The notes under the pieces were generated by a model, which was not told the DNA's origin, did no database searches, and saw nothing but the letters and a program-made list of their open reading frames with translations. DNA of 64,000 bases from JALZVT01 sp039029135 (lineage in GTDB: Bacteria > Pseudomonadota > Gammaproteobacteria > Pseudomonadales > Azotimanducaceae), in contig JBCCGT010000012.1 of the NCBI GenBank assembly GCA_039029135.1, positions 98,491 to 162,490 of the forward strand. The letters are read 5' to 3'. Both the position numbers and the translations under genes were made by a program. This document shows positions 1-8,096 of the stretch, in pieces; positions within the stretch are counted from its first letter, which is position 1, and each line of letters starts with the position of its first letter.

Positions 1-41
1 AGGGCCAGCAGCATTGCCGGCAGTTGCGTACGGGAGATCAT
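1..41 (-). CDS. N-terminus of a probably exported protein, cut by the window edge
   Basis: Reading leftward off the window edge, an ATG at 41 is preceded by GGAG six bases upstream and opens the frame MISRTQLPAMLLAL, which looks like the start of a signal peptide (a basic residue, then a hydrophobic run). An alternative ATG lies at 53. Only 13 codons are visible, so no function can be given. It is on the same strand as the sigma/anti-sigma pair and about 140 nt downstream of the anti-sigma gene, so it could be a target or co-transcribed gene. Confidence 0.4.
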   Translation of the reverse strand, partial: MISRTQLPAMLLA

Positions 42-183
42 TTTCAGCTCCATTTGAATGCTCACCAGCTATACGGGCGAGACATTCAACTGGATGCAGA
101 AAGATCAAAAATTCTTCACGCGATCGGGATCCGAGCCCCGGCGGAGAGCCAGAAACCTCGTATCGCCAGACAATTTTTCAGCC

Positions 184-681
184 TCAGTCGTAGATTTGCG
201 AGCGAATCAACAGCATTGCCTGCGTGCGCGCCACGATCTTGTCGTGCACGAAGCCCGGCTCGGCGATGTGCATCGCGCCAGCAGAGACGGGATACTCACC
301 AACCAAAATATCGCCCTGGAGCACCATGCATTCCTCTAGATGCGTGTGCTCGTGGGCCGGGAAACCCGCGCCGGGTTCGAGAAGATACAGCACGGTCTGC
401 ACGCCAGCACCGTCGTCCTGTAGCAACACCCTGCGCTGCACGCCGTCAAGAAAGAACTCCCAGGCTTCAGCGTCCCCGTCGGTTGCGGCGTGTATGGTGC
501 GGGTGCCGGCGGGTTCTGCGGCTCGTACGCGAGCCATGATGTTGCGCTTCATGCGCCGCGACGGGGCCGCCTCCAACTCAGGATCCGGGGTGTCCGCCTG
601 CGCCTGCGATAGCAGATGGACGAGTTCATCGATGTCAGCTTCCGCCGACGAACTCGCTGGCGTGTTGTCATCGCCAATCAT
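184..681 (-). CDS. ChrR-like cupin anti-sigma factor
   Basis: A 165-residue protein with a C-terminal cupin barrel (about residues 75-160). Likely metal ligands are H110, H112, H114, E116 and H146 in the stretch around HEHTHLEE. It overlaps the upstream ECF sigma gene by ATGA, the usual arrangement for a translationally coupled sigma/anti-sigma pair. ChrR proteins bind their cognate sigma through an N-terminal zinc-binding domain and sense oxidants through the cupin. Here the first 60 residues contain no cysteine and no HxxxCxxC zinc motif, so sigma binding would have to be zinc-independent, or the protein is only a cupin effector. The family call rests on the cupin and the context. Confidence 0.75.
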   Translation of the reverse strand: MIGDDNTPASSSAEADIDELVHLLSQAQADTPDPELEAAPSRRMKRNIMARVRAAEPAGTRTIHAATDGDAEAWEFFLDGVQRRVLLQDDGAGVQTVLYLLEPGAGFPAHEHTHLEECMVLQGDILVGEYPVSAGAMHIAEPGFVHDKIVARTQAMLLIRSQIYD

Positions 682-1214
682 GCACTCAACTCCTCTCGCA
701 ACCGAATCAGCGTACGGCGCAACGTGCTCTTCACGGTTCCGAGCTGCAGATCCAGATAAGCCGCGATTTCACTATGGCTGTATCCTTTGAAATACGCGAG
801 ATATACCATCTGCGCGTGTTCCGTAGGCAATTCCGCCAAGTGCCGCTGCAGTGCGCCGCCACGTACCAGCCCGCCCAGCGCCGCGACCGAAAGCGTCTCG
901 CTTTCCCCCGGCTGTGCCGCCAACTCTTGCTCCAGCCGCTGCCGACGTGCCCGCGCGCGTAGCCGGTCGAGCGCGTGACTCCGGCAGATCGTTAGCAACC
1001 AGGTCAACACCTTGCCACGGCCTTCGTCATAGGAAGCTGCGGTGCGCCACACCTTGATGAACACATCCTCTGTGACTTCTTCAGCATCTGCGTCATCGTT
1101 CAAAATCTGCTTGGCGAGGTAGTAAACGCGGTTGCAGCAGCTGTCGTACAGCGTTTCGAGCGCGCGTTCGTCTCCTTTGACGATGCGCTGCACGCACAGC
1201 GTCAGCGGATCCAT
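678..1214 (-). CDS. ECF RNA polymerase sigma factor (RpoE-like)
   Basis: A 178-residue sigma-70 family factor of ECF size. Region 2 lies near the N-terminus (EEVTEDVFIKVW, with the recognition helix and the DRLRARARRQR segment after it). Region 4 is a C-terminal helix-turn-helix (HSEIAAYLDLQLGTVKSTL). It should direct core polymerase to stress promoters. The ATG at 1214 was chosen because it gives a standard ECF start; a frame extension to 1265 adds 17 atypical residues. The stop overlaps the start of the cupin anti-sigma gene, so the two should be co-expressed. The partner suggests the ChrR-controlled, singlet-oxygen or oxidative-stress type of ECF, which is inference. Confidence 0.9.
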   Translation of the reverse strand: MDPLTLCVQRIVKGDERALETLYDSCCNRVYYLAKQILNDDADAEEVTEDVFIKVWRTAASYDEGRGKVLTWLLTICRSHALDRLRARARRQRLEQELAAQPGESETLSVAALGGLVRGGALQRHLAELPTEHAQMVYLAYFKGYSHSEIAAYLDLQLGTVKSTLRRTLIRLREELSA

Positions 1215-1354
1215 CGCCTGTTCCGAGCTATGGTCGAAATGTCCACGCCGCAACTGCCGCTCCAATCGGATTTCTTCCCTGACCCCTGTACCCGGGCCTG
1301 CCGCGGGTCAGCAGCTTCCCGCAGCGGGGATTATAGCGGCTCCTGGCCTATACC

Positions 1355-1966
1355 CTAGACTCGCCGCAACACCCCCAGCGTCAGCGTCTGCTCGCAGGCC
1401 TCGAACAACCCGGATGACAGCGCATGCTCGTAGATCGTTCGCGGTGCTTGGCCGCCTTCTGCCTCGCTCGCAAACAAATCGTGAATCGCCAGATAGCCAC
1501 CGGGTAGCACATGCGGCAACCATGCCCGCAGGTCGGCGTACGCCGCCTCGAAGCTGTGACCGCCGTCGATGAACACGAGCGCGAGCGGTATGCGCCACAG
1601 GCGCCCGAGCCGGGCCGACTGCGCCACGATCGGGATGACCGTGTCGTCCAGACCCGCCCCGCGCAGCGTGCGCCGAAAGGCGGGCAAGGTGTCGAGACGG
1701 CCCGCTGATCGGTCGTATAGGTCGGGATCGAAATAGCCCTCGCCGGGTTGATGCTCTTCCGAACCGATGTGGTGGTCGACGGCGAACAGCGCGCCACCGG
1801 CTTCGCGCACGCCGCTGCCGAGATAAAGCGTCGACTTGCCGCAGTAGCTGCCGACCTCGAGGCAGGGTCCTAGCGCCCCCGCCTCCGCGCCGAGCGCGTA
1901 CAGTCGCTCGCCCTCCCGCGGATCGAGAAAGCCCTTCACCGTATCTGGATTCATGTCGAGCCGCAT
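1355..1966 (-). CDS. Class I SAM-dependent methyltransferase (Methyltransf_24 type)
   Basis: 203 residues. The Rossmann SAM-binding motif is LEVGSYCGKSTLYLG near residue 37, followed by an acidic motif (ALFAVDHH). A conserved VFIDGGHSFEAAYADLRAW segment is typical of Methyltransf_24, which includes cephalosporin- and glycan-modifying enzymes. The substrate cannot be read from the sequence. The internal ATG at 1966 is preferred to the first ATG at 2038, because the longer form adds a low-complexity basic leader that runs into the preceding small membrane gene. It is the last gene of a same-strand run coming from the carboxylase region. Confidence 0.75.
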   Translation of the reverse strand: MRLDMNPDTVKGFLDPREGERLYALGAEAGALGPCLEVGSYCGKSTLYLGSGVREAGGALFAVDHHIGSEEHQPGEGYFDPDLYDRSAGRLDTLPAFRRTLRGAGLDDTVIPIVAQSARLGRLWRIPLALVFIDGGHSFEAAYADLRAWLPHVLPGGYLAIHDLFASEAEGGQAPRTIYEHALSSGLFEACEQTLTLGVLRRV

Positions 1967-1991
1967 CGTCGTGCGAGTGAGATGTGGCGTA

Positions 1992-2174
1992 TCAGCCGAA
2001 GAAGTAGAACACCGCGGCGATCGCAATCGGCAGGGCACCGATGAAATACACCACGAAGTTGAGCATGCGATTCTGCTCGACGTGTGGGCTGACCTCCAGC
2101 CGCGGGCCGATGATCAGCCACAGCACGGCGGAGGCCAGCAGCGCGAGCACCAGCGACAGAACGACGCCCGCCAT
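1992..2174 (-). CDS. Small two-helix membrane protein, unknown function
   Basis: A 60-residue protein with two hydrophobic segments: residues 2-23 (VVLSLVLALLASAVLWLII) and residues 38-58 (FVVYFIGALPIAIAAVFYFF). A charged linker contains PRLEVSPHVEQNR. The frame is clean and sits 26 nt upstream of the methyltransferase start on the same strand. No family was recognised. A real small inner-membrane protein is likely, because the hydrophobic pattern and codon use match the neighbours. Function unknown. Confidence 0.6.
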   Translation of the reverse strand: MAGVVLSLVLALLASAVLWLIIGPRLEVSPHVEQNRMLNFVVYFIGALPIAIAAVFYFFG

Positions 2175-2216
2175 CTCAGTGGGCGTCCCTGTTGTCGATG
2201 CCGGCGCAGCGCAAGA

Positions 2217-3083
2217 TCACGACAGCTGCAGCATGCCGCGCGGCTGCGCGCCGTTCAGATCAGTGATCTTCTCGAATTCCGCGCCGATGTCTTCGACGGA
2301 CGCATCATCAGAGAAGGTCACGCCCTCGTTCTCGACCATGCAGGCGATCGAGTACTTGCGGCCCGCCGCCTGCACGATTACGCCGTTCGGCGCGTCTTCG
2401 GTGCACAGGTATACGACAGCCTTGGTGATGTGCTCCGGTCCCAGCGTGTCGTGCGCGCCTTCCGGGATCAGGTTCTCTGTCATGCGCGTGATGGCAACCG
2501 GCGCGATCGCGTTGGTGTGAATGTTGTTTTTCGCACCTTCGATCTTCAGCGTGTTCATCATGCCAACCTGGCCCAGCTTCGCGGCGCTGTAGTTCGCCTG
2601 ACCGAAGTTGCCGTACAGGCCGGACGGCGACGTGGTCATCACGATGCGACCGTAGTTCTGCTCTTTCATGATCGGCCAGACGGCGCTGGTGACCATCGCG
2701 GTACCGATCAGGTGCACGTCGATCACCATCTTGAAGTCGTCGATGCCCATCTTCGCGAAGCTCTTGTCGCGCAGGATGCCGGCGTTGTTGATCAGAATGT
2801 CGATGCGGCCCCAGGCGTCCATTGCATCCTTGACGATCGATGCCGCGCCGGCCGGATCAGAAACCGAGCCGCCGTTGGCCAGCGCCGTGCCGCCGGCCGC
2901 CTCGATTTCGGCGACCACGGCCTGGGCTGCCTCGGAGCTGCCGCCGGTGCCGTCCATCGCGCCACCGAGGTCATTGATCAGCACCTTGGCGCCGCGGCTC
3001 GCGAGCTCCAGCGCGTGGCAGCGACCCAGGCCGCCCCCCGCACCGGTGACGATGGCGACTTTGCCGTCGAAGGAATAGGTCAT
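2217..3083 (-). CDS. SDR family (3R)-hydroxyacyl-CoA dehydrogenase-like oxidoreductase
   Basis: 288 residues with a classical SDR fold. The NAD(P)-binding motif TGAGGGLGRCHA lies near residue 14, then NNAG (INNAGILRDKSF), and the catalytic Y-x-x-x-K is YSAAK. The INDLGGAMDGTG stretch and the ILRDKSFAKM segment resemble the dehydrogenase domain of multifunctional beta-oxidation protein type 2 (HSD17B4-like), which uses (3R)-hydroxyacyl-CoA. It lies about 80 nt downstream of an acyl-CoA carboxyltransferase on the same strand, which supports acyl-CoA metabolism. The exact substrate is inferred. Confidence 0.85.
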   Translation of the reverse strand: MTYSFDGKVAIVTGAGGGLGRCHALELASRGAKVLINDLGGAMDGTGGSSEAAQAVVAEIEAAGGTALANGGSVSDPAGAASIVKDAMDAWGRIDILINNAGILRDKSFAKMGIDDFKMVIDVHLIGTAMVTSAVWPIMKEQNYGRIVMTTSPSGLYGNFGQANYSAAKLGQVGMMNTLKIEGAKNNIHTNAIAPVAITRMTENLIPEGAHDTLGPEHITKAVVYLCTEDAPNGVIVQAAGRKYSIACMVENEGVTFSDDASVEDIGAEFEKITDLNGAQPRGMLQLS

Positions 3084-3164
3084 GTTGGCTCTCTCTAAGT
3101 CAGGTTGTTGTTAGGTTTGTGGCCCGCCGCGCGCAGCGTTAGGGTCAGTGTCCGCGCGCGACCT

Positions 3165-4718
3165 TCAGGGCCGCATGCCGAACGCCACCGGCGCCGTAAG
3201 CTGCTCCAGCCGCGGCTGAATCCAGTCGATCCACTCGCACAAGACCGGCCGCGTCTCGCGCGGATCGATCAGTTCGTGCACGGCGAACGACTCGGCGCGC
3301 GCGTAGGGCGACCGGTTGGCGCGCAGCCGATCCTCGATCTCTTTGCGCTTGGCCTCCGGATCGGGGCTCGCATCGATCTCCCGATGATAGGCGACCGCGA
3401 CCCCGCCTTCGAGCGGCAGCGCACCGGATTCCACCGACGGCCAGGACAGCACATAGGCATCCTCGCCGTAGTGCGCGGCGGTCGCGACGCCGAAGCCCTT
3501 GTGCACCTGAATCGACGCCCAGGGTACAGTCGCCTGCACCGCCGCGCTGACCGCGGCCATGCCGTAGCGGATGGTGCCGTTCTTCTCGGCCTCGGGCCCA
3601 ATCATGAACCCCGGCTGGTCGACGAAATTGACGATGGGCAGATGAAAGCTGTCGCACATCTCGACGAAGCGGCGGTACTTCTGCGCCGCCTCGGCGGTCA
3701 TCGCGCCCGCGTAGACGCGGCAGTCGTTGGCAAGCACGCCGACGCTCTGGCCGTTCAGCCGCGCCAGGCCCGCGATCTGGCTCGGACCATAGTCCGGTGC
3801 GATCTCGAAGAAGCTGTCGCGATCGACGATCATCTCAACGATCGCCCGCATGTCGAAGGGCGCATTCGAATCGCGCGGCACGGCGGTCAGCAGCTCGTCC
3901 TCCATCCGCTCGACCGGATCATCGCAGGCCAGCACCGGCGCCCGCTGCCAGGCGTTCGAGGGCAGATAGCTCAGGAAGCGCCGCGCCTGGGCCAGCGCGT
4001 CGGCCTCAGAGTCCGCGACGTTATCGACGATGCCGGACCGGGTGTGGATGTGCGCGCCGCCCAGCTCCTCTTTCGTCATGCGCACACCAAGCGCCCGCTG
4101 CACCAGCGCTGGACCGCCGATCAGCACCTGGGCGGTATCGCGGGTCATGACGGAGAAGTGCGACGCCACCAGCCGGCCTGCCGGGAAACCCGCGACCGGG
4201 CCGAGCGCTGCCGACACGATGGGCACTTGGCTCATCGCGTCGGCGATGATCTTGAAGCGCGGCTCGGTGAATACCGGCTCGCCGACGGTGCCGCCTTTCT
4301 TCGCGCCGCCTTTGACGCTGCCGCCGCCGCCCTCGAGCATTCGCACCAGCGGCACCTTGCTGCGCACGGCAAGGTGTTCGGCATAGACGCTCTTGCGCAG
4401 ACCTGCTGCGTTGGGCGAGCCGCCCTTCAGCGTGAAGTCCTCGCCCCCGACGACGACGCGCCGCGCATCAATCTTGCCGTAGCCGACGACGTAGTTAGCC
4501 GGCTGGTAGCCGAGCAGCCTGTCGTCGTCGTCATAGTCCGGTATCGCCGTCGCCCGGCCGTGCTCGCGGAAGCTGCCATCGTCCAGCAGCAGATCGATGC
4601 GCTCGCGGATGGTCAGCCGGCCCTTGGCATGCTGACGCGCGATGCCGTCCGCGCCGCCCTGCTCCAGCGCCATCTCGCGGCGCCGCTCCAGTTCCCGGAC
4701 TTCGTCTTTCCAGCTCAT
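3165..4718 (-). CDS. Acyl-CoA carboxylase carboxyltransferase subunit (PccB/MmdA-like)
   Basis: 517 residues, the usual length for single-chain carboxyltransferases of propionyl-, methylcrotonyl- or geranyl-CoA carboxylases and sodium-pumping decarboxylases. It contains two crotonase-like halves; the second carries NFVDQPGFMIGPEAEKNG and a glycine-rich acyl-CoA pocket. It should move a carboxyl group between biotin and an acyl-CoA. The biotin carrier protein is encoded 13 nt upstream, so the two probably form one complex. No biotin carboxylase subunit lies nearby; it must be encoded elsewhere, or the enzyme works as a decarboxylase or transcarboxylase. The substrate cannot be assigned. Confidence 0.88.
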   Translation of the reverse strand: MSWKDEVRELERRREMALEQGGADGIARQHAKGRLTIRERIDLLLDDGSFREHGRATAIPDYDDDDRLLGYQPANYVVGYGKIDARRVVVGGEDFTLKGGSPNAAGLRKSVYAEHLAVRSKVPLVRMLEGGGGSVKGGAKKGGTVGEPVFTEPRFKIIADAMSQVPIVSAALGPVAGFPAGRLVASHFSVMTRDTAQVLIGGPALVQRALGVRMTKEELGGAHIHTRSGIVDNVADSEADALAQARRFLSYLPSNAWQRAPVLACDDPVERMEDELLTAVPRDSNAPFDMRAIVEMIVDRDSFFEIAPDYGPSQIAGLARLNGQSVGVLANDCRVYAGAMTAEAAQKYRRFVEMCDSFHLPIVNFVDQPGFMIGPEAEKNGTIRYGMAAVSAAVQATVPWASIQVHKGFGVATAAHYGEDAYVLSWPSVESGALPLEGGVAVAYHREIDASPDPEAKRKEIEDRLRANRSPYARAESFAVHELIDPRETRPVLCEWIDWIQPRLEQLTAPVAFGMRP

Positions 4719-4731
4719 AGCGTAAGGGCGC

Positions 4732-4953
4732 TCAGCTCGCGATGACCGCGAGCACCTGATCCTCTTCGACGGTTTCCTCGGGTGCTACCGGGAGTGCGGC
4801 GACGGTACCCGCGCACGGCGCCTCCACCGGAATCTCCATCTTCATCGACTCGAGAATCATGATTTCCTGTTCTTCGCTGACGGCGTCGCCCACGGCGACC
4901 AGCACCTTCCAGACGCTGCCCGCGACTTCTGATTTCACCTCTACATCGGCCAT
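4732..4953 (-). CDS. Biotin carboxyl carrier (biotinyl-lipoyl domain) protein
   Basis: A 73-residue stand-alone biotinyl domain. The biotin attachment motif is ESMKMEIP, with the lysine between two methionines about 35 residues from the C-terminus. It is a single hammerhead domain with no Pro/Ala linker, unlike the longer AccB. The gene directly precedes the carboxyltransferase gene (13 nt gap), so it very probably carries the carboxybiotin for that enzyme. Small carriers like this are known from acyl-CoA carboxylase and oxaloacetate or methylmalonyl-CoA decarboxylase operons. Confidence 0.9.
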   Translation of the reverse strand: MADVEVKSEVAGSVWKVLVAVGDAVSEEQEIMILESMKMEIPVEAPCAGTVAALPVAPEETVEEDQVLAVIAS

Positions 4954-5003
4954 GGCCCCTCCTCCGCGCGCCTCGTGTCCGTTAACCTTCCGATTGTAGC
5001 GGC

Positions 5004-5942
5004 TTAGAAGCCGTACTGGCTGAGTTCCAGCGTGCCGCCCGTCAGGCGCTCATAGGCCTCCAGATAGCGCGCCAGGCTGCTCTCCACCACCGCCTGCGGC
5101 AGCACCGGGCCGGGCGGCGTCTTGTCCCAGTCGCCGGCCGCGACGATCTTCTCGAGATAGTTGCGCACGAACTGCTTGTCGAAACTCGGCTGCTCGCCGC
5201 CGGGCTGCCAGCGATCGGCGGGCCAGAAGCGCGAGCTGTCCGGGGTGAAGATCTCGTCGATCAAGAGCGGCGTCGTGGCCCCGGGCAGCATGCCGAACTC
5301 GAACTTGGTGTCCGCCAGAATAATGCCGCGCTCGGACGCGTAGTCGCGCGCCTCGACGTACAGGGACAGGGTCGTGTCGCGCAGCCACGCCATGGTCGCT
5401 TCGCCGACCACGTCCACGCCGGCGCTGAAGCTGATGTTCTCGTCGTGGCCAGTGGCCGCCTTGGTCGACGGCGTGAACAGCGGCGCTTCGAGACGATCGC
5501 TGTTCACCAGCCCAGCCGGCAGATCGATGCCGCAGACCTGGCCGCTGGTCTGATAATCCTTCCAGCCGCTGCCGGTGATGTAGCCGCGTGCGATGCACTC
5601 AATGGGCAGCACCTCGGTGCGGCGGCAGAGCATGATGCGTCCACGCAGCGCGTCGCGCTCCTCGTCGCTCAGATCCTGCACGTCGTCGACGTCGGTGGAC
5701 ACCAGGTGGTGTTCGAAGCGCTGCGCGAACAGATCGAACCAGAACTTCGAAATCTGTGTCAGCACCACGCCCTTGCCGGGCAGGCCGTTCGCCATCACCA
5801 CATCGAAGGCGCTGATGCGATCCGTCGCGACGATCAGCAGTCCGTCCTCGCCGGAGGGCAGGGTGGCGTCGTAGAGATCACGCACCTTGCCGCTGCGCCG
5901 GTTCGGCAGCGACAGGTCGGTCGATAGCAGGGCGTCGCGCAT
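5004..5942 (-). CDS. purC: Phosphoribosylaminoimidazole-succinocarboxamide synthase (SAICAR synthetase)
   Basis: 312 residues. It contains SGKVRDLYD at the N-terminus, the ATP-binding and substrate motifs around ATDRISAFDVVMANGLPGKG, and the LADTKFEFG segment before the C-terminal DEIFTPDSSRFW motif. These are diagnostic of PurC, which joins aspartate to CAIR in purine biosynthesis. The length matches the long PurC form found in yeast and several bacteria rather than the 237-residue E. coli form. It lies between an SDR gene and the biotin carrier gene on the same strand, with no obvious functional link to either. Confidence 0.95.
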   Translation of the reverse strand: MRDALLSTDLSLPNRRSGKVRDLYDATLPSGEDGLLIVATDRISAFDVVMANGLPGKGVVLTQISKFWFDLFAQRFEHHLVSTDVDDVQDLSDEERDALRGRIMLCRRTEVLPIECIARGYITGSGWKDYQTSGQVCGIDLPAGLVNSDRLEAPLFTPSTKAATGHDENISFSAGVDVVGEATMAWLRDTTLSLYVEARDYASERGIILADTKFEFGMLPGATTPLLIDEIFTPDSSRFWPADRWQPGGEQPSFDKQFVRNYLEKIVAAGDWDKTPPGPVLPQAVVESSLARYLEAYERLTGGTLELSQYGF

Positions 5943-5966
5943 CAGCAGTTACAGCAGGCAGGCACG

Positions 5967-6731
5967 TCAGCTGGTATAGCCGCCGTCGGCCGCATGCACC
6001 GCGCCGGTGATGAACGCGGCGTCGTCGCTGGCCAGAAACAGCATGACCTTAGCAATGTCGTCGGCTTCCGCGTAACGCTGCAGCGGAATCTGCTCGCGCA
6101 GATTCGCGCGCACCTCTTCGGCCGCCTCCGGGTTCATGCCGGCCTCCAGGCGCCGCATCATCTGGGTCTCGACCGGGGAGGGATTCACTGTGTTCACGCG
6201 GATGTTGTCCGCCGCCAGCTCTTTCGCCGCGCTGCGCGCCAGACCGATCACGGCGTGCTTCGACGTGCCGTAGGGCGTGATGCCCGGCGTGCCTTGCAGC
6301 CCGGCTACCGAAGAGGTGATGACGATGCTGCCGCCGCCGCGTTCGCGCAGCGCCGGAATGGCCGAGCGGATGCCGAGCCAGGGTCCACGCACGTTGATGT
6401 TCATCAGGCGGTCAAAGGACTCCAGCGGATAGTCGGTGATGGGCGCCACCGGTCCCTCGATGCCCGCATTCGCGAGCAAAATGTCGACGCCGCCGTAGCG
6501 CTCCGTCGCGGCGGCCATCATCGCGAGGTTGTCCGCCTCTTCGGTGACGTCGGCGACGAACGTGCTGACTCGGTTGCTGCCAATGTCGGCTGCCGCGGCA
6601 TCGAGCGCCGCCGCGTCTACGTCGACCAGCAGCACGTCCGCTCCCTCTGCCGCGAACAGCGCCCCCGCCGCTCGGCCGATACCACCGGCGCCGCCGGTTA
6701 TCACCGCCACCTTGTTCTTCAACCTGTCCAT
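5967..6731 (-). CDS. SDR family NAD(P)-dependent oxidoreductase
   Basis: 254 residues from the ATG at 6731. That start has a purine-rich ribosome site (GAGAGGGG) about six bases upstream and gives the usual SDR N-terminus, MDRLKNKVAVITGG; an earlier ATG at 6764 adds 11 residues. The motifs are the cofactor loop TGGAGGIGRAAG, NAG (LANAGIEG), the catalytic serine in ITSSVAG, and YGTSK. The D in LLVDVDAAAL after beta-2 suggests an NAD preference. The substrate is unknown. The stop is 24 nt from the purC start on the same strand. Confidence 0.85.
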   Translation of the reverse strand: MDRLKNKVAVITGGAGGIGRAAGALFAAEGADVLLVDVDAAALDAAAADIGSNRVSTFVADVTEEADNLAMMAAATERYGGVDILLANAGIEGPVAPITDYPLESFDRLMNINVRGPWLGIRSAIPALRERGGGSIVITSSVAGLQGTPGITPYGTSKHAVIGLARSAAKELAADNIRVNTVNPSPVETQMMRRLEAGMNPEAAEEVRANLREQIPLQRYAEADDIAKVMLFLASDDAAFITGAVHAADGGYTS

Positions 6732-6812
6732 ATCGTTTCCCCTCTCCCGTTGTGTATCTGCCACCCGGCTACGACACCCCGCTGACTAAGCGCGGCACCC
6801 AGCGTCAGCCGA

Positions 6813-8066
6813 TCAGCGGCTAGCCGCCAACGCCCGCGAAAAATCCTGCACCAGGTCTTCGCCTTCCTCAATCCCGACCGAGATCCGGATCAGGGAATCC
6901 TTGATGCCCATGGTCGCGCGCCGCTGTGCACCCATCTCGTGATAGATCGTGTGCGCGACCGGTATGGCGAGCGTGCGGTTGTCCCCTAGGTTGCTCGACT
7001 TCACGATCAGTCGCAGCCGATTGAGAAACTCGAACGGGTCGATGTCGATCGCCAGCTCGAAGCTAAACAGCGCGCCCGGGTGGCGAAACAGCTCGGCGGC
7101 GCGCGCGGCCTGAGGATGGCTGTCTAGTCCCGGATAGTAGACCGCCTCGACGTCGCGGTGGGCCGCGAGAAACTCGGTCAGCCGACGCGCGTTCTCGCAC
7201 TGGCGATCCATGCGCAGCGCGAGGGTCTCGGCGCCGACGGCGAGATGGTGGGCCGCCTCGGGCGCGAGTGCCGCACCGAAGTCGCGCAGACCCTTCTTGC
7301 GGATCTGCGTGATGCCCCAGGCAGAAGAGTCAGCGCCACGGTACTCGGGATAGATGTTGTCGAACGTCTTCCAGTCGAAATGACCCAGCTCGGTAACTGC
7401 ACCGCCCAGCGCGTTGCCGTGGCCACCGACGTACTTGGTCAGGCTGCTGATCGACAGGCTCGCGCGCACGTCGCGCGGCTGAAACAGATAGGGCGAGGTC
7501 ATCGTGTTGTCGACGATATAGACCAGCCCCCGTTCACGACACAGCTCGCCGATCGCCTGCAGATCTGCCACCTGGGTACGCGGATTCGCGATCGTCTCGA
7601 CGAACACCAGCGTGGTCGCCGGCGTCAGGGCAGCCTCGACGTTTGCCACGTCGGTCGCATCAACGAAACTGACGTCCACCCCGTGCGCGCCGAAGCTGTT
7701 GAACAGGCTGTTCGTGTTGCCGAATAGAAAGCTCGACGACACAAAGTGGTCGCCGCGCCGCAAGAGCGCGAACAGCGTCGTGCCGATCGCCGCCATGCCG
7801 GTGCCGAAACAGACGCTGGCGAGGCCGCCCTCCATGCGATTGAGCTTCGCCTCCAGCGCGCCGACCGTCGGATTGACCTGACGCCCGTAAGTAAACCCGC
7901 GCTGCCGACCCTGAAACACGGCGGCCAGATCGTTCGCGTCGTCATAGCCGTAGGCGACGGTAGAGTGCACGGGCTTGTGCAGCGAGCCATGCTCCACCGG
8001 ATCGAGCCGGTCGCTGTGAACGATAGCGCTGGTGAAGCCCGCAAACGGGTCGCGTTCTGTGCTCAT
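6813..8066 (-). CDS. Cys/Met metabolism PLP-dependent enzyme (cystathionine gamma-synthase / O-succinylhomoserine sulfhydrylase family)
   Basis: 417 residues of fold type I PLP enzyme. The PLP lysine is K211 in SSLTKYVGGHGN, the aspartate that contacts the pyridine nitrogen is D186 in IVDNTMTSPY, and the phosphate-binding segment is YGRQVNPT near residue 60. Family members synthesise or cleave cystathionine, or use sulfide with activated homoserine to make homocysteine. The sequence does not separate a synthase from a lyase. The gene stands alone between the diguanylate-cyclase regulator and the SDR, all on the minus strand. Confidence 0.85.
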   Translation of the reverse strand: MSTERDPFAGFTSAIVHSDRLDPVEHGSLHKPVHSTVAYGYDDANDLAAVFQGRQRGFTYGRQVNPTVGALEAKLNRMEGGLASVCFGTGMAAIGTTLFALLRRGDHFVSSSFLFGNTNSLFNSFGAHGVDVSFVDATDVANVEAALTPATTLVFVETIANPRTQVADLQAIGELCRERGLVYIVDNTMTSPYLFQPRDVRASLSISSLTKYVGGHGNALGGAVTELGHFDWKTFDNIYPEYRGADSSAWGITQIRKKGLRDFGAALAPEAAHHLAVGAETLALRMDRQCENARRLTEFLAAHRDVEAVYYPGLDSHPQAARAAELFRHPGALFSFELAIDIDPFEFLNRLRLIVKSSNLGDNRTLAIPVAHTIYHEMGAQRRATMGIKDSLIRISVGIEEGEDLVQDFSRALAASR

Positions 8067-8096
8067 GGTCTTGAGTGGTTGTGTATGGGACCGCGG

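Noticed and set aside
3105..4745. A 546-codon plus-strand open frame
   Set aside because: It runs antisense to the carboxyltransferase and is rich in Arg, His, Asp and Ala as expected for the reverse of high-GC coding DNA, with no domain.
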